Positions 5,850 through 12,389 of a stretch of DNA of 13,167 nt are shown here, piece by piece. Source of the stretch: Thermoplasmata archaeon (lineage in GTDB: Archaea > Thermoplasmatota > Thermoplasmata > Lutacidiplasmatales > UBA184); NCBI GenBank assembly GCA_030044695.1, contig JASIDM010000064.1:1-13167 (forward strand), written 5' to 3'. Under the pieces are notes generated by a model that saw nothing but the letters and a program-made list of their open reading frames with translations, was not told the origin of the DNA and ran no database searches. Both the position numbers and the translations under genes were made by a program. Positions within the stretch are counted from its first letter, which is position 1; each line of letters starts with the position of its first letter.

Positions 5850-5967
5850 AGGGACAGGCCAATGCCTGAGTGGCGGCGGATAGGATGGGCGCCACGATAA
5901 GTGGCGCTAGGAGGGTCGCTCCGAGCGAGATTGGGGTAAGGCGAGGTTCGCGGGCACTCCCAAGCAT
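5848..5967 (-). CDS. Possible 39-residue single-helix membrane peptide or fragment
   Basis: From the ATG at 5967 the minus strand encodes a basic N-terminus (MLGSAREPRLTP), one hydrophobic helix (ISLGATLLAPLIVAPILSAA, about 13-32) and a short tail ending ALACP before TAA at 5848-5850. It ends 12 nt upstream of the truncated fourth paralogue, the same arrangement as the hydrophobic frames before paralogues 2 and 3. The frame stays open further upstream, so it could be the C-terminus of something longer. There is no clear SD. It may be a real small gene, a remnant or a chance frame. Confidence 0.3.
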   Translation of the reverse strand: MLGSAREPRLTPISLGATLLAPLIVAPILSAATQALACP

Positions 5968-6012
5968 GCGTGGGTTCGGCGCGGAGCCCCACACGGCAAG
6001 TAGTGGTGGGCC

Positions 6013-6906
6013 GTGGAGGTCACCTGCCCGCCGAGGTCGCGCTTGGCCCTCTCAGATGTCTTCATCGGATGCTCGTCCTGGACGTCGCCGGCCTGGTGGG
6101 ACCGAGTCTACCCGCGGAGGCTCCACGATGGCGATCGTCTGGCGTGGTACGCTCGCCGGTGGAATGTCGTGGAGGTGGACACGTCCTACTATCGGGACCC
6201 CGGCGGCCGTCTCTTCCGTCGCTGGGGCGACGTGACCCCCGACGGCTTCCGGTTCACGGTAAAGTTCCCGCGGGATCTCCTCGATCCGAAGCAGGAGCTC
6301 GACGCGGAGGGCGTGGAGCGATTCTTGGCGAACGCCGCGCAGCTCGGACCGAAGCTCGGGCCGATCCTCCTGCAGTTCCCGCCGTGGTTCCGGCCCCGCG
6401 TGGGCTCCGGATTCCTGGACCGCCTGCTCGATCGGCTCGATCCGACCCATCGCTATGCCGTGGAGCTCCGTGCCCGGGAGTGGTTCGAGGGAGAACGCTG
6501 GAGCGAGCTGGGACGGCAGCTTCGCGACCGTCGGATGGCGCTCGCGTGGTCGTACCTGACCTACGTGGAGGTCCCTCCCGAGCGGACCACGGACTTTGCC
6601 TACCTGAGGTTCATCGGGGACCACACCACGGTCCCCGCCGAGTTCCATGGCGAGGTCCGCCTCGACCGCTCGGCGGAGCTCGCCCGCTGGGCTCGCGTCC
6701 TCCAGGAGGCGCTCAACGAGCTCGGCACGGCGTTTGCCTTCTTCAACAACCACTTCCAAGGGTTCGCCCCGGATTCCGTGAACCTCTTCCGGCGGACCCT
6801 CGGGCTCGAGCCGGTGCGCTTCGCCCCCTCCGATCCGACGCTCGACGCCGCGATCGACCGTTCCGCGAGCGAGGGCGGTGGTTCAGGGTCGGACCCGACC
6901 GCCTGA
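6013..6906 (+). CDS. DUF72 (YecE-like) TIM-barrel protein
   Basis: This 297-residue protein has the DUF72 signature along its length: FIGCSSWTSPAWWDRVYP (about 17-34), LAWYARRWNVVEVDTSYYRD (about 43-62), GFRFTVKFPRDLLDP, LGPILLQFPPWF, YAVELRAREWF, FAYLRFIGDH and, near the end, FAFFNNHFQGFAPDSV. The fold is a TIM barrel; the biochemical role of the family is unsettled, though bacterial YecE-like proteins have been linked to nucleic-acid or metal-dependent chemistry. The GTG at 6013 gives a 16-residue lead before the first motif; TTG at 6043, with GAGGT 5 nt upstream, would begin just before it and is a reasonable alternative. It sits at the right border of the accessory island, where GC content rises again, and is probably chromosomal core. 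Confidence 0.9.
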   Translation: MEVTCPPRSRLALSDVFIGCSSWTSPAWWDRVYPRRLHDGDRLAWYARRWNVVEVDTSYYRDPGGRLFRRWGDVTPDGFRFTVKFPRDLLDPKQELDAEGVERFLANAAQLGPKLGPILLQFPPWFRPRVGSGFLDRLLDRLDPTHRYAVELRAREWFEGERWSELGRQLRDRRMALAWSYLTYVEVPPERTTDFAYLRFIGDHTTVPAEFHGEVRLDRSAELARWARVLQEALNELGTAFAFFNNHFQGFAPDSVNLFRRTLGLEPVRFAPSDPTLDAAIDRSASEGGGSGSDPTA

Positions 6907-6983
6907 CACCGGTGCGGGCGCCCCCGGGGGCGTTCCGCGAACTCCCCCGACCCTCCTTGTGCGGCGACCGGGCTCTCCCGGTC

Positions 6984-7418
6984 ATGGCGCATCCCGCGGT
7001 CTGCCCGAACTGCGAGACGATCCTCGACCCGCGTCGGCCCCGGCCGGTCCTCACCGTAGCGCCCGCGCACGTCGGTTGCCCTCGATGCGGGATGCTCTGT
7101 ATCCTCGAGGGTCCCCAGACGAACGTGGCGTACGCCCGGTTGCCGATGGCCCCGCTCGCGCCGGAAGAAGCGGACCCGTCCCCTGCCTGCTCATCGAGCG
7201 GACCCGCCGGGCCACCTGCGCCGCAAGAAGGCGATCCAGCCGACCGCGCGGGCGAACGGAGTGCTCAGCTCCCGACCGCCGGAGGGAGGGACCCGCCGCG
7301 CCGCCGAAGAGCCCACTACCCGCCGGTCGACGGCCCCATTCGTCGTCGCCGAGGACACGCGGGCCCAGCCCGGGTCCTCGAGCGGGCTGCCGTGGCTCGG
7401 GAGTCGGCCGTCGGGTAG
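6984..7418 (+). CDS. Small zinc-ribbon protein with uncertain C-terminus
   Basis: From the ATG at 6984 the frame gives AVCPNCETILDPRRPRP, a hydrophobic stretch LTVAPAHV and GCPRCGMLCIL, a CxxC-x26-CxxC zinc ribbon in residues 7-38, followed by NVAYARLPMAPLAPEEAD. Up to about residue 65 it reads like a genuine protein. The remaining 80 residues are Arg/Pro/Gly-rich and may not be native: either a disordered tail or a frameshift or true stop I cannot see. The frame lies 77 nt after the DUF72 gene and converges on the PGI/PMI gene, leaving 35 nt. There is no clear SD or TATA box. The first half is likely real; function unknown. Confidence 0.45.
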   Translation: MAHPAVCPNCETILDPRRPRPVLTVAPAHVGCPRCGMLCILEGPQTNVAYARLPMAPLAPEEADPSPACSSSGPAGPPAPQEGDPADRAGERSAQLPTAGGRDPPRRRRAHYPPVDGPIRRRRGHAGPARVLERAAVARESAVG

Positions 7419-7453
7419 CAATCGCGGCCCGGAGCCGTCGCGAAAGACGCCGT

Positions 7454-8494
7454 TCAGCGGGTTCGCAGCGCGGCGGCGACCTGGGCGCGACCTCGGGCGA
7501 TCGTCGGGATCGGCTCGGGATCGACGTGCCCCCGGCGGGCGAGCTCGAGGCTCACGAGATCGCCCAGGGCAACGCCGAGGACGATGGTCTCCAGGGTCCC
7601 CTCCAGGGGGATCGGCGCGCGGACCGTCTGGACGCGTCGGGCTCGGCCGAGCTGTTCCAGGAACCGAAGGCCCTCGCGCGCCAGGGGGGACGGCCGCCGC
7701 GGCTCGATCAGAACGAGGCAATGCCGGGCCGCTTCGCGGGCCGTGACCGCCCCCCAGCCCGCGACGGCGTTGTGCAGCGCCTCGGGGAGCTCGTCGCTCA
7801 CCGCGAGGCGCTTCGCGTTCTCTTCGACCTGGGTCGCCCACCGTCGCGCGATCGGGCCGAGCGGACGCGGCGCCACGAACCACGGCAGGCGCGGGCCGAT
7901 CGCCCGCGCCACGCTCACCGCCGGCCCCCGCGGAGCGCCCAGCTCGCGGAGGTGCGGAGCGAGGAGCTCCGGCGTCGCGCGCACGCGATCCTCGTTGGAC
8001 TCCGGGAACGCCGGATCGAGAACGCCGAGCAGCCCGCCGAGGAGGTGGCCGACCGCGGCCCTCGGGGGGAGATCCGGGGGGACCCGTACGACCGGCACGC
8101 CGTCGTCGTAGGCACGCTCGGCGAGCTCGCCCCCGCTCGTCACCACGAGCCGCCGTGCGCCGCGCCGACCCGCGTCGTCGTAGGCGCGCCGCGTCTCGGC
8201 GGTCGTCCCGGAGTAGCTCACCAGGACGACGAACGCGCGCGCGTCGGCCGACCGCGGGAGCTCATCGCCCCGGACCAGTTCGAGCGAGAGGTTGGCCTCC
8301 GCCTCGAGCATCGTCCGAGCGAGGTCAGCCGCCGACCCGGAAGCGCCGACGCCCACCGCGAAGACGCGGCCCCCGGCGGCCGGCAGCGCCCCGTCGACCT
8401 CTCGGCCCGCCCGGAACCCCTCGAGGAGGCTCGCCGGCAGCCCGAGCACGAGCGCGCGAAGGCGGGCCAGGCTCGCGTCGATCGCTCGCGCCAC
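7454..8494 (-). CDS. Bifunctional phosphoglucose/phosphomannose isomerase (archaeal SIS type)
   Basis: This cytosolic enzyme interconverts glucose-6-P or mannose-6-P with fructose-6-P. At 346 residues it matches the archaeal/bacterial PGI/PMI family (about 300-350), which is unrelated to classical Pgi in the active-site details. Visible motifs: VFAVGVGASGSAADLA (phosphosugar-binding loop, about 44-59), VSYSGTTAET (92-101), SGGELAERA, PPRAAVGHLLG (R145), TQVEENAK (E225) and ELPEALHNAVAGW (H241). E225 and H241 are 16 apart, as are the catalytic Glu203 and His219 of the Pyrobaculum enzyme. The protein has a single lysine (K228), so the usual C-terminal catalytic lysine is absent. The start is the GTG at 8494; no SD is seen, and a TATA-like box about 27 nt upstream suggests a leaderless message. 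It is divergent from the aminotransferase gene. Confidence 0.9.
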   Translation of the reverse strand: MARAIDASLARLRALVLGLPASLLEGFRAGREVDGALPAAGGRVFAVGVGASGSAADLARTMLEAEANLSLELVRGDELPRSADARAFVVLVSYSGTTAETRRAYDDAGRRGARRLVVTSGGELAERAYDDGVPVVRVPPDLPPRAAVGHLLGGLLGVLDPAFPESNEDRVRATPELLAPHLRELGAPRGPAVSVARAIGPRLPWFVAPRPLGPIARRWATQVEENAKRLAVSDELPEALHNAVAGWGAVTAREAARHCLVLIEPRRPSPLAREGLRFLEQLGRARRVQTVRAPIPLEGTLETIVLGVALGDLVSLELARRGHVDPEPIPTIARGRAQVAAALRTR

Positions 8495-8516
8495 GCGCCG
8501 CCTCGGGGTCGGGCAA

Positions 8517-8527
8517 CGATAGCCTTT
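8517..8527 (-). promoter_or_regulatory. Probable TATA box of the PGI/PMI gene (leaderless)
   Basis: On the minus strand, AAAGGCTATCG is centred about 27 nt before the GTG at 8494. It is the most A/T-rich spot in a very GC-rich intergenic region. With no SD before the start, transcription would begin at or next to the start codon. Confidence 0.4.
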
Positions 8528-8589
8528 GGGGCGAGCTCACAGGCTCATGTAGTCGCGCTCAAGCGCCGTTGACCGGGGCCGCGGGGCGG

Positions 8590-8601
8590 CCGTTAACTGC
8601 C
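8590..8601 (+). promoter_or_regulatory. Probable TATA box of the aminotransferase gene (leaderless)
   Basis: CCGTTAACTGCC lies with its centre about 26 nt upstream of the ATG at 8622, in sequence that is otherwise nearly all G and C. No SD precedes the ATG. The spacing equals that of the other proposed leaderless promoters in the window. Confidence 0.4.
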
Positions 8602-8621
8602 GCCGCCCCCGTACCCGGACG

Positions 8622-9545
8622 ATGGTCGCGATCCAGCCGCTCGCCAAGATCTGGCTTGACGGCCAGCTCGTCGATTGGGATCGAGCGCAGGTCCACGTGC
8701 TCACGCACGCCCTGCACTACGGCTACGCCGTCTTCGAGGGGATCCGTTGCCACGCGACCTCCCGGGGCCCGGCGATTTTCCGCCTGGACGAGCACCTCGA
8801 ACGGTTCCTCAACAGCGCGAAGGTCTACCGGATGAAGCTGCCGTACTCTCTCGAGCAGCTCCGCCAAGCGTGCGTCGACCTCGTCCGGGCCAACGGGCTC
8901 CCCGCGGCCTATCTTCGGCCGCTCGCCTTCTCCGGCTACGGCGAGATGGGCCTCGACCCGACCAAGGCGCCGGTCCAGGTCGCCGTCGCGATGTGGTCCT
9001 GGGGCGCCTACCTCGGGGAGGCGGGCCAGGAGCACGGCGTGCGGGCCCTGGTCTCCAGCTGGACCCGCGTCGACTCCCGGATGCTTCCGCCCCAGGCGAA
9101 GTGCGCGGCGAACTACGCCAACTCGGCCCTCGCCAAGATGGAGGCCGTCGCCGCGGGGTACGACGAGGCGATCCTGCTCAACTCGGCCGGGATGGTCGCC
9201 GAGGGGCCCGGGGAGAACATCTTCCGCGTGAAGAAGGACGTCGTCAGCACCCCGCCCGCGAGCTCGGGGATCCTGCGCGGGATCACCCGCGACACCGTGA
9301 TCGAGTTCCTCGCCGACGAGCATCTCGTCTTCCGGCGCAACGACTTCACGCGGGAGGAGCTGTTCACCTCGGACGAGGTGTTCTACACCGGCACCGCCGC
9401 GGGGATCACGCCGATCCGCGAGGTCGACGGGCGGCCGATCGGCACGGGCGACTACCCGATCACCCGCCGACTCCAGCGCCGCTACGCGGCGGCGACCGAA
9501 GGGCGGCTCCCCGGCCGCGAGGGCTGGCTCACGTACGCGACGTAG
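8622..9545 (+). CDS. ilvE: Branched-chain amino-acid aminotransferase
   Basis: This PLP enzyme of fold type IV moves amino groups between glutamate and the 2-oxo acids of valine, leucine and isoleucine, the last step of their synthesis, in the cytosol. At 307 residues it has the usual length. Motifs in order: IWLDGQLVDWDRAQVHVLTH (10-29), ALHYGYAVFEGIRCH (30-44), YLRPLAFSGYG, SSWTRVDSRMLPPQAKCAAN (145-164) with the Schiff-base lysine K160, EAILLNSAGMVAEGPGENIF (182-201) with E194 near the cofactor ring, GILRGITRDTVIEFL and FYTGTAAGITPI (phosphate loop). All key residues are present. The frame overlaps the convergent DUF6390-like gene by 17 nt at the 3' ends. There is no ilv or leu neighbour, so it appears to be a single-gene unit from its own leaderless promoter. 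Confidence 0.95.
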   Translation: MVAIQPLAKIWLDGQLVDWDRAQVHVLTHALHYGYAVFEGIRCHATSRGPAIFRLDEHLERFLNSAKVYRMKLPYSLEQLRQACVDLVRANGLPAAYLRPLAFSGYGEMGLDPTKAPVQVAVAMWSWGAYLGEAGQEHGVRALVSSWTRVDSRMLPPQAKCAANYANSALAKMEAVAAGYDEAILLNSAGMVAEGPGENIFRVKKDVVSTPPASSGILRGITRDTVIEFLADEHLVFRRNDFTREELFTSDEVFYTGTAAGITPIREVDGRPIGTGDYPITRRLQRRYAAATEGRLPGREGWLTYAT

Positions 9546-10299
9546 GGCCGGGACCGGGCTCGGGCCCGAGGACGCCGAGCGCGGGGAGCGCCTCGTTCGC
9601 CGCCGCGAACGCGCGCTCGGTCCAGCGGTCGAGCTCGCGGGCCATCCGCGCGTCGAGCCGCAGGGCGGGCCAGGACCAGTGCACCGCGACCCGGTCGCCC
9701 GCGCGGACCCCGTCGAGGACCCGCGGATCGAACGTCAGCGGACGTTCCGTGCGTCCGTCGAGGAGGAGTCGCCCCCCCTCCTCCCGTACGACCGGACCGG
9801 TCACCGTCAGACGGCTCCCCTCGATCGCGGAGACCGTCGCCGCTGCGGGCCGGCACGCCTCCACGTTCGGTACGGTCGTCGGCACGTGGCCGGTGACGGC
9901 GCCGACCCCGACGAAGCTCACGTGGAAGGCGTGGTGGGCGAGCGGACGGTCCGGGAGGTGCTCGGCGAGCCGTCGGGCGACCGACGGGGGCAGACCTCGC
10001 CGCGTCAGGGCCTCGAGGAGCGCGAGGAACCTCGGTCGGTCGACGGCCTCGAGGCGCCCGTTGCCGATCCAGTACGCCTCCACCACCTCGCGGTCGAACG
10101 GGTCGAGACCGTTCGCCGCCCCGATCGCCTCGAGGTACGGCATCAGCGCCTCGAACCGGGCGAGCGCGTCGCGGGCCCGGGGTGTGCTGCGACCGGTCAC
10201 GATCGCCTCGTAGAGCGCCGGCTCGGCGTCGGCCGGGCCGCAGTAGGCGAGGCGGTTCGTCGCGATCGAGAACCGGGCGCCGAGGGCGACGCCGTCCAT
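9529..10299 (-). CDS. DUF6390-like protein, hydrogenase neighbourhood
   Basis: This 256-residue soluble protein matches what I remember of DUF6390: an N-terminal NRLAYCGPADA, then FEALMPYLEAIGAANGLDPF and DREVVEAYWIGNGRLEAVD (about 50-88), LAHHAFHVSFVG with paired His residues, and a C-terminal GDRVAVHWSWPALRLDARMA followed by a helix ending AAAN. In bacteria these proteins often lie among [NiFe]-hydrogenase maturation genes, and here the gene sits close to hypC and hypA, which supports the assignment. The biochemical role is unknown; conserved Cys, His and Trp residues would suit metal or cofactor binding, but that is inference. The ATG at 10299 starts 1 nt after the stop of the transporter gene, so the two are coupled. 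The C-terminus overlaps the convergent aminotransferase gene by 17 nt. Confidence 0.75.
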   Translation of the reverse strand: MDGVALGARFSIATNRLAYCGPADAEPALYEAIVTGRSTPRARDALARFEALMPYLEAIGAANGLDPFDREVVEAYWIGNGRLEAVDRPRFLALLEALTRRGLPPSVARRLAEHLPDRPLAHHAFHVSFVGVGAVTGHVPTTVPNVEACRPAAATVSAIEGSRLTVTGPVVREEGGRLLLDGRTERPLTFDPRVLDGVRAGDRVAVHWSWPALRLDARMARELDRWTERAFAAANEALPALGVLGPEPGPGPTSRT

Positions 10300-10300
10300 G

Positions 10301-11257
10301 CTAGACCGAAGGGACGGTGCGGCCGCTCGCGTACGCCCAGGTGGCCCGAAGGGCCCGGGTCCCGACGGCGAGGAGCACGCCGACGGTGACCCCCGCGGCG
10401 CCGAGCACCGCGAGCGGCGCGGGGACGGCGTGGACCGCGAGGAGTTGGAGCGCCCAGGAGATCGGGAAGCCGAGCACGAGCACGGTCGTCGCGACGCCGA
10501 CGTCCACCCGCGCGAGCCCGACGTACCAGGTCAGGACAAACACGGTGAGCAGCCCGGCGCTGATCCCCACCCAGGTCCACTGCCCGTCCGAGAACCCCGC
10601 GACCGTGCCCCAGCCCCCGGTGAGGGCGAGATAGCCGCTCAGGAAGATCGCGCCGAAGCCCATCCGGCCGAGGCCCACGGTCGTGCCGCCCAGGTGGCGG
10701 AGCGCGCGCTTGGAGACGGAGTACTCCACGGCCCAGAGCACCGTGGCGGCAAGAACGTACGTCGTCCCCGGCGTCCAGATCGGCGACACGAGGGCGAGGA
10801 GGAGGAGGTTCCCCGCGAGGATCAGTCCGGCGGCGAGGGCGACGCGAGGATGGAACCGCTCCTTCAGCGCCACGACGCCGAAGACGGTGGCGAAGACGAA
10901 CAGCGTCCGGTACACGAACGAGGCGGTGAGCGTCCCGTGCGCCGCGGCGGCCAGCTGGAGCCCTCGGAAGAACAGCAGGAACGGTACGGCGCCGCCGATC
11001 AGGCCGATGGCGGCGAGGACCCCGAGGTCCCGCATCCCCAGCCGACGTCGCGACCGCGTGAGCGCGACGAGGCCGATCGGCAGCAGCATCCCCGCGACGG
11101 CGAGGTTGCGGACCGTCACGAAGGCGTTCGAGCTCGTCCCGGCGACGGCGTAGCCGTTCACGAACGTCGAGATCCCGCTCACGACGGCTGTCGCGACGAC
11201 GAGCAGGATCCCGGGCCCAAGCCATCGCGCGTCCGAGGACGTCCCCGGCGTGGCCAT
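10301..11257 (-). CDS. EamA/DMT-superfamily transporter
   Basis: This 318-residue membrane protein has ten hydrophobic helices in two EamA halves of five. The first helix is LGPGILLVVATAVVSGISTF (about 13-32); a short Arg-rich loop (TRSRRRLGMRD) precedes the third helix, and KERFHPRVALAAGLILAGNL carries the usual charged end of a DMT half before its last helix. The second half begins TTYVLAATVLWAVEYSVSKR. DMT carriers move small metabolites, often amino acids or nucleotide sugars; the substrate cannot be read from sequence. It begins at the ATG at 11257, 58 nt after hypC, with its own TATA box, and is followed at once by the DUF6390-like gene. A link to hydrogenase assembly through that pairing is possible but unproven. 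Confidence 0.85.
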   Translation of the reverse strand: MATPGTSSDARWLGPGILLVVATAVVSGISTFVNGYAVAGTSSNAFVTVRNLAVAGMLLPIGLVALTRSRRRLGMRDLGVLAAIGLIGGAVPFLLFFRGLQLAAAAHGTLTASFVYRTLFVFATVFGVVALKERFHPRVALAAGLILAGNLLLLALVSPIWTPGTTYVLAATVLWAVEYSVSKRALRHLGGTTVGLGRMGFGAIFLSGYLALTGGWGTVAGFSDGQWTWVGISAGLLTVFVLTWYVGLARVDVGVATTVLVLGFPISWALQLLAVHAVPAPLAVLGAAGVTVGVLLAVGTRALRATWAYASGRTVPSV

Positions 11258-11278
11258 CGGCGGTGCGACCGTCGACCG

Positions 11279-11289
11279 TCCTATAGGCT
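11279..11289 (-). promoter_or_regulatory. Probable TATA box of the transporter/DUF6390 unit (leaderless)
   Basis: The minus strand reads AGCCTATAGGA, centred about 26 nt upstream of the ATG at 11257, with purine-rich GAAGAG before it as a possible BRE. No SD is present near the ATG. It lies in the 58-nt gap after hypC and separates the transporter pair from the hydrogenase unit. Confidence 0.5.
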
Positions 11290-11315
11290 CTTCGTCAGCC
11301 GGGGTGGAGCCGGAC

Positions 11316-11564
11316 CTAGCCTTCGGCCTCGCCCGCCGCCCGGACCATCGCGGTGCGCGTCAGCTCGAGGGACTCCCGGGCCTCGGCTTCGCTGAGCCTT
11401 CGGATCGCGAAGCCCGCCTGGACGAGCACGTAGTCCCCGACGCGGACGTCGGGCAAGTAGAGCAGCTGCACGCGGCGTAGGAGGCCGTCGTAGTCCACCG
11501 TGGCGATGGGAGCCACGGGGTCCGCTTCGATCGCGACGACGCGACCGGGAACGGCCAGGCACAT
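11316..11564 (-). CDS. hypC: Hydrogenase maturation chaperone HypC/HybG/HupF
   Basis: HypC works with HypD to assemble and carry the Fe(CN)2CO unit to the hydrogenase large-subunit precursor in the cytosol. The protein is 82 residues, the family's usual length. It begins with MCLAVPGRVV, whose second residue Cys2 is the essential iron ligand, followed by the OB-like barrel (ATVDYDGLLRRVQLLYLPDV) and the hallmark VGDYVLVQAGFAIRRLSEAE. The ATG at 11564 is 8 nt after the stop of the hypA-like gene, with GGGG just before it. It is the last gene of the large subunit, protease, hypA-like, hypC run. Partners HypD, HypE, HypF and HypB are not in the window. Confidence 0.96.
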   Translation of the reverse strand: MCLAVPGRVVAIEADPVAPIATVDYDGLLRRVQLLYLPDVRVGDYVLVQAGFAIRRLSEAEARESLELTRTAMVRAAGEAEG

Positions 11565-11572
11565 CGCGACCC

Positions 11573-11875
11573 CTACGACTCCGGGGCGGATGAACCCGGC
11601 GCCGCCGGCGGGCCTTCCGCGAACGTCACCGACCGCAGGACGATCGAGGCGGCTGCGGGATCATCGACGGAGGGGACTGTCTCCACTTCGAGGGTGGCCG
11701 CCGCCGCAGGTCCGCCGGCCATCGCCCGGCCCCACAGTTCGGTCAGCTGTCGCTCGTCCAGGTGGCAAAGCGGACCCAGCGCGACCCGAGCTCGGACGAT
11801 CCTGGCCCCGGAGGCCGCGGCGGAGAGCTCGTCGAGCTTGCGGCGGAGGTCCTGGATCAGCGCCTGCTCATGCAC
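11573..11875 (-). CDS. hypA: HypA-like nickel metallochaperone lacking the zinc-binding loop
   Basis: HypA delivers Ni2+ to the hydrogenase large subunit. I place the start at the GTG at 11875, which gives the diagnostic MHEQALIQDLRRKLDEL (nickel site Met1-His2-Glu3) and has GGAGG 9-11 nt upstream; an upstream ATG-less extension is Arg/Pro-rich and unlike protein. The body follows HypA: IVRARVALGPLCHLDERQLT, a helix with W48, then TLEVETVP (about 61-68). In ordinary HypA a zinc ribbon with two CxxC pairs comes next. Here VP is followed at once by SVDDPAAAS and the final strand IVLRSVTFAEG, and the only cysteine is C37. The total is 100 residues against about 113-120. The gene overlaps the protease gene by 8 nt (GTGCATGA). 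It could be a functional zinc-free variant or a helper paralogue. Confidence 0.82.
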   Translation of the reverse strand: MHEQALIQDLRRKLDELSAAASGARIVRARVALGPLCHLDERQLTELWGRAMAGGPAAAATLEVETVPSVDDPAAASIVLRSVTFAEGPPAAPGSSAPES

Positions 11876-12386
11876 CGACCCGACCCTCCTCGACGGCCTG
11901 GCCCGTCGATCCTCTCTCCACCTCACCCGCGACCGCGACCACCGCGCGATCCACGGCGGCGTGCACCGTGGGGGTGAGGGCCTCACCCAGCGCTACCTCG
12001 CCCGCCTCGACGAGGATCACGACCAGGCGCTCGGGGAGCTTACCGAGCGCGCGACCCAGCGCGACGGCGTCGCGCAGGGACAGCCCGTGCGTCGAGGTCG
12101 CCGGTTCCACGACGGCACGCTCCACCTCGTCTCCCTCGAGCCGTCGCACCGTGCCGACGGGCGCCCCGGAGCGCATCGCGTCGACGACGACCGCGAACCG
12201 AGCCCCCGACCAACGGTCGAGCAGGTCCAACGGGTCGATGACGCGCTCCACGACCTCCACGTCGGGCCCGAGCCGGTCGCGGGCGAGCCCCACCACCCGG
12301 GGGCCGAGCCCGTCGTCCTGACGGAGGGGTTCGCCCACGCCAAGTACCACGACCCGGGGCCGGTCCGGCGGGGTCGTGGGCCTCAC
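11868..12386 (-). CDS. [NiFe]-hydrogenase maturation endopeptidase (HycI/HyaD/HupD family, M52)
   Basis: This nickel-sensing peptidase removes the C-terminal tail of the large subunit once nickel is in place. The protein has 172 residues, normal for the family. It has VVVLGVGEPLRQDDGLGPRV (about 12-31), the GxGN/E...DDGxG opening with the first acidic metal ligand; AVVVDAM (about 65-71), the second ligand Asp; and ATSTHGLSLRDAV (about 96-108), containing the third ligand His. These correspond to Glu16, Asp62 and His93 of the E. coli enzymes. It starts at the GTG at 12386, 3 nt after the stop of the hydrogenase large subunit, and its end overlaps the hypA-like start, so it is almost certainly dedicated to that subunit. 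The last 15 residues are Glu/Gly-rich and probably disordered. Confidence 0.93.
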   Translation of the reverse strand: MRPTTPPDRPRVVVLGVGEPLRQDDGLGPRVVGLARDRLGPDVEVVERVIDPLDLLDRWSGARFAVVVDAMRSGAPVGTVRRLEGDEVERAVVEPATSTHGLSLRDAVALGRALGKLPERLVVILVEAGEVALGEALTPTVHAAVDRAVVAVAGEVERGSTGQAVEEGRVGA

Positions 12387-12389
12387 GAC

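Noticed and set aside
5970..7418. Long plus-strand frame of 482 codons across the DUF72 gene
   Set aside because: It is Arg/Pro/Gly-rich without motifs over the DUF72 part, which is clearly coded in another frame. Only its last section, from the ATG at 6984, has a zinc-ribbon signature and was kept.
7191..7453. Minus-strand frame downstream of the PGI/PMI stop ending in a hydrophobic piece (AVGWIAFLRRRWPG)
   Set aside because: No start codon fits after the PGI/PMI stop and no motif is recognisable; the opposite-strand zinc-ribbon frame is better supported over part of it.
6878..8572. Plus-strand frame of 564 codons opposite the PGI/PMI gene
   Set aside because: The minus-strand PGI/PMI has full family motifs here; the plus frame is an antisense shadow rich in Arg and Gly, typical of high-GC DNA.
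10197..11225. Second long minus-strand frame (342 codons) over the transporter
   Set aside because: It is almost all Arg, Gly, Asp and Pro; the overlapping frame encodes ten clean membrane helices and a normal EamA protein.
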